Made by a program: the position numbers and the translations under genes
From: JBDTSW01 sp051004675
GTDB taxonomy: Bacteria; Actinomycetota; Thermoleophilia; Solirubrobacterales; 70-9
Assembly (NCBI GenBank): GCA_051004675.1
Contig: JBPCKC010000012.1
Coordinates: forward strand, 45,822 to 109,821
Direction: 5' to 3'
DNA length: 64,000 bases
Notes under the pieces: model-generated
What the model was told of the DNA's origin: nothing
Database searches by the model: none
What the model saw: the letters and a program-made list of their open reading frames with translations, nothing else
Shown: in pieces, positions 17,122 through 25,252 of the stretch
How the letters are laid out: every line of letters begins with the position of its first letter
How positions within the stretch are numbered: the stretch's first letter is position 1

Positions 17122-18468
17122 GTGGACAGGGTCTGTGTGATCGGGGCGGGCTCGTCGGGGATCGCGTCCTGCCAGGTGCTCGCCGAGCGCGGCATCTCCT
17201 TCGACTGCTTCGAGCGGGGCTCCGAGGTGGGCGGCAACTGGCGCTACCTCAACGACAACGGGATGTCCTCGGCGTACTCCTCGCTGCACATCAACACCTC
17301 ACGGAGGCAGATGGAGTACGCGTCGTACCCGATGCCCGACGACTACCCCGATTACCCGCACCACACCCAGATCGCCGCCTACTTCGATGACTACGTCGAC
17401 CACTTCTCCTTCCGCGACCGGATCAGCTTCAAGACAACGGTGACGAGCGTGGCGCCTGCCGCGGAAGGCGGTTGGGAGGTCCGTACCGACGACGGCGGGA
17501 TGCGTCGCTACCGGGCGGTGCTGGTGGCGAACGGGCACCACTGGGAGCCGCGCTGGCCCGAGCCGCCGTTCCCGGGCTCCTTCGACGGCGTGCAGATGCA
17601 CGCCCACGACTACCGCACGTCCGAGGGTTGCGAGGACCGCAACGTGCTGGTGCTGGGGATCGGCAACTCGGCCTGCGACATCGCGGTTGAGACCTCCCGG
17701 GTATCGAGCATGACCTACCTCGCGATGCGCCGGGGCGCGTACGTGATCCCCAAGTACCTGAACGGGCATCCCACCGACGAGCTGGGGGGCGGGCTGGCGA
17801 GTCGGCTGCCGCTCTGGGTGACCCGCGGCCTCTACGGGCGCGCGCTGCGGACGGCCGTGGGCGCCCCGACCGACCACGGCCTGCCGGAGCCCGACCACAA
17901 GCTCGCGGAGGCGCATCCGACGATCTCCTCGGACCTGCTGCCGCGCATCGGCCACGGGCGGATCACGGTGAAGCCCAACATCGAGCGGCTGGAGGGCTCG
18001 AGTGTGCGCTTCGCCGACGGCTCGGTGGAGGGCATCGAGGTGATCGTCTACTGCACGGGCTACAAGATCGTCTTCCCGTTCCTCTCCGACGATCTCGTCA
18101 GCGCCGCCGACAACCGGATCTCGCTCTACCGCAGGATGGTCGACCCCGACCACGAGGGCCTCTACTTCATCGGCCTGATCCAGCCGCTCGGGGCGATCAT
18201 GCCGATCGCGGAGGAGCAGTCGAAGTGGGTCGCCGACCTGCTGCTCGGCGATGCGGTGCTCCCCGACCGCGAGCGGATGCTCGCGGCGATCGAAAAGGAC
18301 GACCGGCGGATGGCGAAGCGCTACGTGGCCTCCAAGCGCCACACGATCCAGGTCGACTTCCTCCCCTACATGCGGACGATCGAGCGGGAGCGAAAGCGCG
18401 GGCGCCGTCGCGCGGGTGGCCGCCGCCCCGAACGATCGCACGAGCTGCGCGTCGGGGTCGGAAGCTGA
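17122..18468 (+). CDS. Flavin-containing monooxygenase
   Basis: A 448-aa class B flavoprotein monooxygenase, NADPH- and O2-dependent, oxidising soft nucleophiles or ketones. Visible are the FAD Rossmann motif GAGSSG (about residues 8-13), GGNWRY, the FMO fingerprint FxGxxxHxxxY as FDGVQMHAHDY, the NADPH Rossmann motif GIGNSACDIA, and the CTGYK motif before the C-terminal region. Tyr at the last fingerprint position favours FMO over Baeyer-Villiger enzymes, which have Trp. The Arg-rich C-terminus (RERKRGRRRAGGRR) is unusual. The substrate cannot be read from the sequence, and the neighbours give no pathway context. Confidence 0.9.
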   Translation: MDRVCVIGAGSSGIASCQVLAERGISFDCFERGSEVGGNWRYLNDNGMSSAYSSLHINTSRRQMEYASYPMPDDYPDYPHHTQIAAYFDDYVDHFSFRDRISFKTTVTSVAPAAEGGWEVRTDDGGMRRYRAVLVANGHHWEPRWPEPPFPGSFDGVQMHAHDYRTSEGCEDRNVLVLGIGNSACDIAVETSRVSSMTYLAMRRGAYVIPKYLNGHPTDELGGGLASRLPLWVTRGLYGRALRTAVGAPTDHGLPEPDHKLAEAHPTISSDLLPRIGHGRITVKPNIERLEGSSVRFADGSVEGIEVIVYCTGYKIVFPFLSDDLVSAADNRISLYRRMVDPDHEGLYFIGLIQPLGAIMPIAEEQSKWVADLLLGDAVLPDRERMLAAIEKDDRRMAKRYVASKRHTIQVDFLPYMRTIERERKRGRRRAGGRRPERSHELRVGVGS

Positions 18469-18497
18469 CGGGGATCGGATCCGTCCGGAGCCCGGCC

Positions 18498-18503
18498 TAG
18501 CTT
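18498..18503 (+). promoter_or_regulatory. -10 box before the coiled-coil gene
   Basis: TAGCTT ends 6 nt before ATC 18510, the same spacing as at canonical starts in this window. Confidence 0.4.
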
Positions 18504-18509
18504 TCGTCC

Positions 18510-19322
18510 ATCGCGAAGGGTCGCTTCAAGAGGTCTCTGCTCGGCTACGCGCGCGCGGAGGTCGACGCCTCCATCGCGGAGCTCGAGGAGCTGGTCACGA
18601 TCCAGGACGCGGAGATCGCCGCGCGCTCTCTGGAGCTGGCCGGGCGAGAACGCCGGATCGGCGAGCTGGAGCGGGTCGCGACGAGGCTCAGCGAGCGCGT
18701 GGTGGAGCGCGAGGGCGAGCTGCGGCGCCTGCGCGCCGAGTTGGCACGGTTCACCGGCGAGGGCGACGCGCAGCTGGCCACGATGGCGGCGCTCCTCGGA
18801 GAGCTCGAGGACGTGAGGCGGACCGCACGGGGGCAGGCGACGCGAATCCGGCTGGGCGCCCTGCGTGAGGCGGCCGAGCTGAGCGAGCGAGTCACCGAGC
18901 TGACGAAGGGACCCGCGGGTATGTCTGAGCGGATGCTCGAGGCGCTGACGGAGGCGATCGGGCGGATCGGCGGGGAGAACGCGGAGGAGGCCCCCGGCGA
19001 GGCCGGCGCCGAAGGTGCGGCCGAGGCGGGCATGAACGGGCACGGCGGCGTGGATCCGGAGGACCTCTTCAACGGCCTGATCGAGGTGGAGATCGGCCCG
19101 CTTCGGGACTTCTCGCAGCTCGTCGGCTTCGAGGACGCCGCGAAGTCGATCGGGGCGACGTCGGACATCACGGTCACGCGGTTCTCGGGGGGCCGGGCGA
19201 CGCTCGAGCTCTCGCTGGCGGAGCCGGTCGCTCTGCTTCGCGAGCTCGAGGAGCGCTGCGACCTCGAGCTCGTGATCCGCGACATGCGCGCGGACCGCCT
19301 CGTGCTCGACGTGGGCAACTAG
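18510..19322 (+). CDS. DivIVA-like N-terminus coiled-coil protein, possible ATC start
   Basis: The product is about 270 aa. After a stop at 18498-18500 the frame reads IAKGRFKRSLLGYARAEVDA, a segment like the DivIVA/GpsB membrane-binding N-terminus. A coiled coil follows (about residues 25-80, ELERVATRLSERVVEREG), then another helical segment, an Ala/Glu/Gly-rich linker near residue 165, and a C-terminal alpha/beta region (GLIEVEIGPLRDFSQL to RADRLVLDVGN). No ATG, GTG or TTG precedes the GRFKRSLLGY segment; the first canonical start, GTG 18699, would remove it and half the coiled coil. ATC 18510 sits 6 nt after a -10 box, so leaderless initiation at ATC is proposed. The function may involve polar or wall organisation, by similarity only. 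Confidence 0.65.
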   Translation: MAKGRFKRSLLGYARAEVDASIAELEELVTIQDAEIAARSLELAGRERRIGELERVATRLSERVVEREGELRRLRAELARFTGEGDAQLATMAALLGELEDVRRTARGQATRIRLGALREAAELSERVTELTKGPAGMSERMLEALTEAIGRIGGENAEEAPGEAGAEGAAEAGMNGHGGVDPEDLFNGLIEVEIGPLRDFSQLVGFEDAAKSIGATSDITVTRFSGGRATLELSLAEPVALLRELEERCDLELVIRDMRADRLVLDVGN

Positions 19323-19343
19323 CCGCGCCGCGAAGCGGTCGAC

Positions 19344-19379
19344 GAAACCCACCGAGAGCATGGGTTTCGCCGGTGGGTT
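19344..19379. repeat. Intergenic palindromic element
   Basis: AACCCACCG (19346-19354) pairs with CGGTGGGTT (19371-19379). Overlapping it, GAAACCCA (19344-19351) pairs with TGGGTTTC (19361-19368), so two alternative hairpins are possible. It resembles the element within maf at 626-672. It may also end the preceding transcript. Confidence 0.55.
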
Positions 19380-19397
19380 CGGCGCGAAGCCCGCCGC

Positions 19398-19403
19398 TAG
19401 ACT
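19398..19403 (+). promoter_or_regulatory. -10 box of tRNA-Ala
   Basis: TAGACT ends 12 nt before the mature tRNA 5' end. Confidence 0.45.
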
Positions 19404-19415
19404 GAGCCGCCGCCC

Positions 19416-19488
19416 GGGGCTGTAGCTCAGTTGGGAGAGCGTTCGGCTGGCAGCCGAAAGGTCGGGGGTTCGAATCCCCCCAGCTCCA
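19416..19488 (+). tRNA. tRNA-Ala (anticodon GGC)
   Basis: A 73-nt cloverleaf. Acceptor arms GGGGCTG/CAGCTCC carry one G-U pair, the D-arm is in TAGCTCAGTTGGGAGAGC, and the anticodon stem TTCGG/CCGAA encloses CTGGCAG with anticodon GGC. The T-arm is GGGGGTTCGAATCCCCC and the discriminator is A. The 3' CCA is not fully encoded (CCT follows). It reads GCC alanine codons. Confidence 0.95.
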
Positions 19489-19500
19489 CCTCAGGGAACC

Positions 19501-19523
19501 CCTGCTCCGGCGGGCGTTTTTTT
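19501..19523 (+). terminator. Intrinsic terminator after tRNA-Ala
   Basis: A short stem CCTGC/GCGGG with loop TCCG is followed by CG and seven T residues (19517-19523), the clearest T-run terminator in the window. Confidence 0.6.
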
Positions 19524-19672
19524 CATTGGCAGAGTGCCTCGAGACTCGGCCGGAGGGGCGAAGCCGCTCGGGTAGTGCCTACCGTGGACACCAGCCCGGT
19601 TCTGATGGCCAAATCGAACCTGATTTCCGCGCGCTGCGCGGCAGCCCGAGGGCCCCCCTGGTCCCTGCTCGA

Positions 19673-22642
19673 TCAGGGTTCCAACGGCGGCCCGTAGCGG
19701 CCCGTGTTTCGGGCGTCGTGGCGGAAGCTCGGCCACTGGCTCGCAGATGCCTTTGCCGGCGTGTCCCAGACCAGCAGGTAGCCGTCGCGGGTGACGGCGA
19801 CGACCTCGTTGCGGTGATCGCCGTCGACATCGCCGACCGCCGGCGAGGCGAGCAGCCAGCCGCCGGTCTGCTTCGGCCAGCCTGGCGGCTCGCTGCCGTC
19901 GGGCTTGAAGGCGTGGAGGACGTTGCCGCTGGTGCCGTTGAGGACCTCCGCGCCACCGTCCCCGTCGACATCGGCGAGCGCCGGTGAGGTGAGGATCTCC
20001 CAGCCCTCGGTGGGGATCGGAAAGGCGTCGAGCCAGGCGCCGGATCCGGCGTCCCAGCCACCGAGCAGGTGCTCGAAGGCGATCGGGGTCGCGGGCTGGA
20101 GCTGGGCCTGGGCGAGGCGGTTGTCGACGATGCCGCCGAAGAAGCGCAGCGGCCCGCCGGGCTGGGTGCGGCCGAAGGCGCCGTTGGCGCCGAGCGCCAG
20201 CGCGCCAGGGGCGTCGGCCGGCGACGACACGCCCCGGCCGGCGATCTGGAAGCGGCTCTGGCCGCCGGCACCGCCGAGCCGGGTGCCGTCACCGTCGTAG
20301 AGCTCGGGCTGGCCGGTGAAGGCGGCGACGGCCACCTCGTCGTCGCCGTCGCCGTCGGTGTCGGCGAGCGAGGGCGATACCGGGACGCCCTCGCCGGCAA
20401 GCGGGATCGAGTCGGCGGCCAGTGCCGGCGGCGCGACCGGCCAGCCGGGCAGGAGCTTGCCGCGGGCGTCGAAGGCGTAGACCCGGCCGCTGGTCGAGGG
20501 CGTCAAGCCGTAGGCCTCGGCGGTTCCCTCGACCACCTCCGGCGAGCCGTCGCCGTCGAGGTCGCCGATCGCGGGCGAGGAGAGGATCTTGGTGACATCG
20601 CCGCCGCTCGCCTCATCACGGGCCCGCACCGGCCAGCCGCGAACGTTGCGACCACGGCCGTTGACGGCGTAGATCCGCTGATCGGCGGCGCCGAAGACGG
20701 CCTCGAGCTTCGGCCCGCCGCGCAGATCTGCAAGCGCCGGGCTGGCGTAGATCGACGAATCGAGCCTGCCGTCGGAGGCGGTCCCGTGGAGCTTGATCCG
20801 GAACGGGAAACCGTCGAGAAGACGGCCGCGGCGGCTGTAGGCGTAGAGGCGCCCGTCGAGCCCGGCGGCGACCACCTCGGGCCTCGGGTTGCCGGCGATG
20901 TCACCGATCGCCGGCGTCGCGAGAAAGCCGCTGCGGATCGTGCCGATCCGGTCCGAGGCCGGCCCAGAGCCACGGGCGCGCTTCATCCGCTGCGGCCAGC
21001 CGCGGAGCTCGTCTCCGCTGCGGCCGGAATAAGCGTGCAGCCTCCCGTCGGAGGTGGCGAGGACGATCTCCTTGCCGGGGCGGCGGTCGAGCCGGGCGAG
21101 CTGCGGCGAGGCCTCGCCGGAGGTGCCGAGGCGCTTTGGATAGCCGCGATGCACCCGCTGGGCCGGCGGCAGGATCTCGAAGAAGACTCGTTCCTCGCCG
21201 ACGTTGCCGTCGGCGTCGGTGGCGGACATCCGCAGCGTGTAGCCGCCTGCGGCGAGCCCGTTCAGCGTTGTGCCGACCCCATCGCCGTTCGGGCCGGCGC
21301 TGCCGGAGGAGACCTCCTGCCACGAGTCCGGCTGCTCGCCCTCGCCGATCTCGATCGTCCATTGGGTCGCCGAGCGACCGGCGACCGTCGCCTCGACCCG
21401 AATCGCGTCCGCGGCGGCGCCCGCGTAGGGCCGGTACCAGCCGGGGCTGTGGATGTCGGGCACCGGCGGCAGCCGGCTGCGGCGCACCATCCGCACCGCC
21501 TCGTAGGCGTTGACGCGGCCCCAGCCAGAGAGCAGATCCCAGCCGGGGGCGTAGCCGTTGGCCGGGTCGTCGAGATCGTCCGCGCTCATGCGGATGATCT
21601 CGATCGCCTCGCCGGGGCGCAGGTCGAGCCCGACCTGCTTGGCACGGGAGGCGATCAGGGTCGCCACCGCGGCAACGTGCGGGGTCGCCGCCGAGGTCCC
21701 CGACCACGTGAGCTGATCGCCGCCGCCGAAGTTGACGGTGGGAACCTGGGTCGGGGCGACGACGTCGAGGTGCGGACCGTAGTCGGCGTAGGAGGCGTGG
21801 ACGGTGAAGTCGGTTGCGATCGGGGCCAGGTTGGGGTTCATGGCGCGCAGGTCGGCCGTGTCGGGGTTGATGCCGCCGACCGCGAGCACATGGTCGTGCG
21901 ATTGCGGGTAGTGGTGGTGGAAGTGGAACTCGTTGCCGGAGGCTACGGCGACCACGGCGCCCTTGCGGTAGGCGTACTCGGCGGCGCGGCGCAGCGCCTT
22001 CGGGAAGGAGTCGGCGCCGAGGCTCATGCTGAGCGCGTCGGCGCCCTGATCGACCGCGTAGACCATCGCCTGCGCCAGCCGCGAGCCGCGGTGGAGGATG
22101 TTGTCGGCGGTGCGGAGGGCGAGGATGCCGGCGTCCGGCGCGATCCCGGCGACCGAGATGCCGTTGTCGGCCGTCGCGCCGAGCACGCCGGCGACGTTGG
22201 TCCCGTGGCCGTTGGCGGTGTCGGAGGTGGCGTCGTTGTCGCCGTCGTAGAAATCCCATCCGCGCCAGTCGTCGACAAAGCCGTTGCCGTCGTCGTCAAT
22301 GCCGTTGTCGGAGCGCGAGCCGTTCTCGCCGGGGTTCTCATACCAGCGGCCGCTCAGGTCGGGCTGGTCGAAGTCGACGCCGACGTCGATGTCGGCGACC
22401 GTCGCCCCCTTGCCCGTGGTCAGGGCCCAGGCGCGATCGACCGAGATCCCGCGGTCGAAGCCTGCCGCCGGGCTGGCCAGGTCCCACTGCTCGTTGGCGT
22501 AGTTGGGCAGTGGGCTGGCGTCGTAGAGAGGGTCGTTCGGAGGGTCCTCGGGGAACGCGGCCCGGGCGCCCGCGGCGCCGGCAAGCAGGATCAGCGCTGC
22601 CGTGGTCGCGATCCCCCCGCGTCCGGCGATTCTGATGCTCAT
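19673..22642 (-). CDS. Secreted subtilisin-family (S8) peptidase with FG-GAP-like repeat domain
   Basis: A 989-aa exported serine protease. Residues 1-29 form a signal peptide ending ARA-A. The catalytic triad is Asp86 (DIDVGVD), His146 (NGHGTNVAG) and Ser317 (SGTSAATPH), with oxyanion Asn237 (ASGNE); SAAT replaces the usual SMAT/A. The peptidase domain ends near residue 390 and is followed by a bacterial Ig-like segment (about 400-500). Seven or so repeated blades then carry the pattern SPAIGDLDGDGSPEV, with DxDxDG calcium loops as in FG-GAP/VCBS beta-propellers, alternating with LxGWPV. No separate inhibitor-type propeptide is obvious. It lies divergent to the S15-type hydrolase gene. The substrate is unknown; the propeller may bind a surface or polymer. 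Confidence 0.9.
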   Translation of the reverse strand: MSIRIAGRGGIATTAALILLAGAAGARAAFPEDPPNDPLYDASPLPNYANEQWDLASPAAGFDRGISVDRAWALTTGKGATVADIDVGVDFDQPDLSGRWYENPGENGSRSDNGIDDDGNGFVDDWRGWDFYDGDNDATSDTANGHGTNVAGVLGATADNGISVAGIAPDAGILALRTADNILHRGSRLAQAMVYAVDQGADALSMSLGADSFPKALRRAAEYAYRKGAVVAVASGNEFHFHHHYPQSHDHVLAVGGINPDTADLRAMNPNLAPIATDFTVHASYADYGPHLDVVAPTQVPTVNFGGGDQLTWSGTSAATPHVAAVATLIASRAKQVGLDLRPGEAIEIIRMSADDLDDPANGYAPGWDLLSGWGRVNAYEAVRMVRRSRLPPVPDIHSPGWYRPYAGAAADAIRVEATVAGRSATQWTIEIGEGEQPDSWQEVSSGSAGPNGDGVGTTLNGLAAGGYTLRMSATDADGNVGEERVFFEILPPAQRVHRGYPKRLGTSGEASPQLARLDRRPGKEIVLATSDGRLHAYSGRSGDELRGWPQRMKRARGSGPASDRIGTIRSGFLATPAIGDIAGNPRPEVVAAGLDGRLYAYSRRGRLLDGFPFRIKLHGTASDGRLDSSIYASPALADLRGGPKLEAVFGAADQRIYAVNGRGRNVRGWPVRARDEASGGDVTKILSSPAIGDLDGDGSPEVVEGTAEAYGLTPSTSGRVYAFDARGKLLPGWPVAPPALAADSIPLAGEGVPVSPSLADTDGDGDDEVAVAAFTGQPELYDGDGTRLGGAGGQSRFQIAGRGVSSPADAPGALALGANGAFGRTQPGGPLRFFGGIVDNRLAQAQLQPATPIAFEHLLGGWDAGSGAWLDAFPIPTEGWEILTSPALADVDGDGGAEVLNGTSGNVLHAFKPDGSEPPGWPKQTGGWLLASPAVGDVDGDHRNEVVAVTRDGYLLVWDTPAKASASQWPSFRHDARNTGRYGPPLEP

Positions 22643-22648
22643 GGACCA

Positions 22649-22654
22649 ACGGTA
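22649..22654 (-). promoter_or_regulatory. -10 box of the S8 peptidase gene
   Basis: Read on the reverse strand, TACCGT ends 6 nt before the ATG. Confidence 0.45.
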
Positions 22655-22733
22655 GCGGCGGACGATCGCGGTCGCGCCGGTCGAGCGGAGGGTGCCATGC
22701 GCCGGTAGTGGCGCGAGCGCGGACCAGCGCCCC

Positions 22734-22739
22734 TACGCT
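22734..22739 (+). promoter_or_regulatory. -10 box of the S15-type hydrolase gene
   Basis: TACGCT ends 6 nt before GTG 22746. With the reverse box at 22649 it defines a divergent promoter region. Confidence 0.45.
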
Positions 22740-22745
22740 TGCGCG

Positions 22746-24593
22746 GTGCCCATCGGCAGCATCCGCATCCAAGCTCCGGTCGTGCTCGCGACGGCGCTGG
22801 CGCTTGCCTCGCCGCAACCCGCCGGCGCCGCCCCCGACCCGCTCGCCGGGCTGAAGGCCGGCTGCGAGCGGCGCGAGAGCGCCGAGGCCGACCCCTCGCG
22901 CCGGTTCGAGTACCGGATCTGCAGCGGCATGGTCGAGAGCTTCGACGACACCGCGCTGGATACGACGCTGACCCTGCCGGTCGGTGCCGGTGGCCGCCGG
23001 CTGCCACTCGTCGTCTTCCTGCACGGCTTCCTCGACTCGAAGACCGAGTACATGAGCGAGACCCGGCGGGGCCGGGGACCCGACCGGGCCGGCGTGGAGT
23101 ACAAGACGGTGGGCTGGAACAACCTCTGGTTCGCCTCGCGGGGCTACGCGGTGCTCAACTACAGCGCCCGCGGCAACGGGGACTCGGCCGGCCAGATCGG
23201 CCTGGCGAGTAAGGACCTCGAGGTCGAGGACACCCGCCACCTCACCGGCCTGCTTGCCGACGACCGCGACAGCTCCAAACCGCTGGCACGGATCAGGCCG
23301 CGCCGGATCGCCGCGCTGGGAAGCTCCTACGGCGGCGGGCAGACCTGGCTTCTGCTCACCACCCGCGGCGAGGGGGCCCCTGCATACGGCAGCTGGCTAA
23401 GCCCCTCCGGAAGGACGCTGGAGCTCGCCGCGGCGGTGCCGCAGTACACCTGGACCGACCTCCTCTACGCCCTGGCGCCGAGCGGCCACCATCTCTCCTC
23501 GGGCGTCGACCGGGCGACGGCCACGGAGCCGTTCGGGGTCGGCAAGCAGACCCTGGTCGACGGCTTTCTCGCCACCGCCGGGACCAAGTTCACCCCGGAG
23601 GTCGTCTCCTGGCTTGCGCGCTTCAACGTCGGCGAGCCCTACGACGATCCCAACGACCCGATCACCCCGACCGCAAAGCGCGAGCTGACCGAGCGGCGCT
23701 CGGCCTTCTACCAGGACGGATTCTTCCGGGCGCTCGATCGGGGGCGCGTGCGGCGGGTTCCGGTGCTCGCCGCGCAGGGCTGGACGGACCCGATCTTCAC
23801 CGCGATCGAGCCGCTGCGGATGTACCGCGAGCTGCGCGCCGCCGACCCCCGTTACCCGATCGGCATGTACTTCGGCGACTTTGAGCACCTCACCGCCCAG
23901 GTCAAGATCCCCGACCTGCGCCACTTCCACGCGCTCGGCACCCGGATGCTCGACCACTACCTGCTCAGCCGCGGGCCCAGGCCTCGGCTCGACGTCTCCT
24001 CGGCGGTCACCCGCTGCGATCCCGAGCGCTTCGGCCCGGTCCTGAAAGCCCGAAGCTGGGGTCGGCTGCACCCGATCGAGCGCCGCTTCGACTTCGGCGG
24101 GACCCAGCAGACGATCTCGCCGCTGAACGACCCGCGCGGGCCGCAGCTCGATCCCGTGGCCCTCTCCCAGACGGGGCGCGGGTGCATTCGCACCAGCGCA
24201 GCCGCTCCGCCGGGCGTCGCCACCTACACCGTGCCCGTCACGCGGGCGTTCACGACCGCCGGCCTGCCCCGGCTGCGAATCGACTACACGGCGGTGACGC
24301 CCGACATCGAGCTCAACAGCCGGCTCTGGGACGTGGCGCCCGACGGCACCTGGACGCTGGTTGACCGCGGCGCCTACCGGGCTGTCTCGCCGGATCCGAC
24401 CGGAGACGTCGCCGCCTACGAGATGTTCGGCAACTCCTGGCGCTTCCGCCGCGGGCACCAGATCCTGCTCGAGATCGTGCAGGACGACTCGACCTATCTG
24501 CGGCGCGACAACTTCGCCTCGACCGCGACGATCAGCCACGTCACGCTGACGCTTCCGGTAGCGCGGCTCTCCCGCGACCGTGCTGGTGCATGA
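22746..24593 (+). CDS. Secreted alpha/beta hydrolase, X-Pro dipeptidyl-peptidase/CocE (S15)-like
   Basis: A 615-aa protein. GTG 22746 yields a signal peptide (VVLATALALASPQPAGA-A); the in-frame start upstream would place 18 extra residues before it. The hydrolase core shows LPLVVFLHGFLDS, the nucleophile elbow GSSYGGGQTW with the catalytic Ser, a candidate acid in QGWTDPIF and a candidate His in FEHLTAQ. The C-terminal 200 residues look like the jelly-roll domain that follows the hydrolase in CocE/NonD/PepX proteins (DIELNSRLWDVAPDGTW, RGHQILLEI). Members act as peptidases or esterases, and the substrate here is not predictable. Its 3' end overlaps a reverse-strand remnant. Confidence 0.85.
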   Translation: MPIGSIRIQAPVVLATALALASPQPAGAAPDPLAGLKAGCERRESAEADPSRRFEYRICSGMVESFDDTALDTTLTLPVGAGGRRLPLVVFLHGFLDSKTEYMSETRRGRGPDRAGVEYKTVGWNNLWFASRGYAVLNYSARGNGDSAGQIGLASKDLEVEDTRHLTGLLADDRDSSKPLARIRPRRIAALGSSYGGGQTWLLLTTRGEGAPAYGSWLSPSGRTLELAAAVPQYTWTDLLYALAPSGHHLSSGVDRATATEPFGVGKQTLVDGFLATAGTKFTPEVVSWLARFNVGEPYDDPNDPITPTAKRELTERRSAFYQDGFFRALDRGRVRRVPVLAAQGWTDPIFTAIEPLRMYRELRAADPRYPIGMYFGDFEHLTAQVKIPDLRHFHALGTRMLDHYLLSRGPRPRLDVSSAVTRCDPERFGPVLKARSWGRLHPIERRFDFGGTQQTISPLNDPRGPQLDPVALSQTGRGCIRTSAAAPPGVATYTVPVTRAFTTAGLPRLRIDYTAVTPDIELNSRLWDVAPDGTWTLVDRGAYRAVSPDPTGDVAAYEMFGNSWRFRRGHQILLEIVQDDSTYLRRDNFASTATISHVTLTLPVARLSRDRAGA

Positions 24594-24735
24594 GGACCAC
24601 GATCTCCTCGCCGCAGTCGATCACCTCTTCAAGCGCGACGCGCAGCTCCTCCCAGGCTTCCAGCCTGCGCTCCACGAACTCGAGGAGCCCACGATGTCCG
24701 CGATAGACATCCCGGGGGTCGAAGGCGGCTATCTC
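24541..24735 (-). pseudogene. SnoaL-like (NTF2 fold) gene remnant
   Basis: On the reverse strand about 63 residues (DPRDVYRGHRGLLEFVERRL, EAWEELRVALEEVIDCGEEI, VVLMHQHGRGRA) match the central part of SnoaL-like polyketide-cyclase-fold proteins. The N-terminal helix region is absent and upstream sequence in this frame is unrelated. The C-terminus is cut short, and it overlaps the end of the S15-type gene. It most likely represents a decayed gene; a full-length relative lies at 38914-39351. Confidence 0.55.
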
Positions 24736-24842
24736 ACCGTCCAACCCGGCGGTGTGCAATTGCCGTCCGGAAGAGGGTGGTTCCTCGCCAGACGTTCGAT
24801 CAGGACCGGCCGGAGGGTTCGAGAGTCGTCCCATAAGGTCCA

Positions 24843-25184
24843 TCAAGTGCTCGCTTGATCTCGCAGCTCGAGTTCGCGTGCCACCAGGAACAGGGGGAAC
24901 ATCACGCTCACCGCGATCAGGAGCGACCCGAGGAGATAGACCCAGAGGTGGCGGATCCCCAGCCGCCGTGACTCGACGGCCATGAACACCAAGGCCGCCA
25001 TCGCGACGAGGAGCAGGTCGTTCGAGATCGAGGCGGCGGCCGCGTTCTCGTACATGCCGTCGATGAAGCCGCCGAGGCCGCCGTTGTCCTCTTCGGCGAG
25101 GAACCTGATGTTCTGCGACCACGTTGCAACGAGAGCGCCGAGCGCGATCAGGGCGTAGGCCCAGCACAGGGTCTTGGTTCGCAT
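24843..25184 (-). CDS. DUF2834 family membrane protein
   Basis: A 113-aa protein with three hydrophobic segments (about residues 5-22, 45-68, 77-100). The family pattern WSQNIRFL near the first helix, SNDLLLVAMAALVFMAVESRRLG and SVMFPLFLVARE are seen. The function of DUF2834 is unknown. ATG 25184 is chosen over the upstream start because it lies just before the first helix and 7 nt after a reverse -10 box. It is divergent from the MBL-fold gene. Confidence 0.8.
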   Translation of the reverse strand: MRTKTLCWAYALIALGALVATWSQNIRFLAEEDNGGLGGFIDGMYENAAAASISNDLLLVAMAALVFMAVESRRLGIRHLWVYLLGSLLIAVSVMFPLFLVARELELRDQAST

Positions 25185-25191
25185 GCCGCGG

Positions 25192-25197
25192 AGACTA
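25192..25197 (-). promoter_or_regulatory. -10 box of the DUF2834 gene
   Basis: Read in reverse, TAGTCT ends 7 nt before the ATG. Confidence 0.45.
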
Positions 25198-25240
25198 AGG
25201 CTCACCACGGCTTCCCGACCTCCGCGGAACGAACCTCGGA

Positions 25241-25246
25241 TAGGCT
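25241..25246 (+). promoter_or_regulatory. -10 box of the MBL-fold gene
   Basis: TAGGCT ends 6 nt before GTG 25253. Confidence 0.45.
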
Positions 25247-25252
25247 CTCGGC

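Noticed and set aside
19524..19672. Second tRNA or small gene after tRNA-Ala
   Set aside because: No cloverleaf found; only a short CCCTG/CAGGG stem (19663-19678) at the S8 gene's 3' end.
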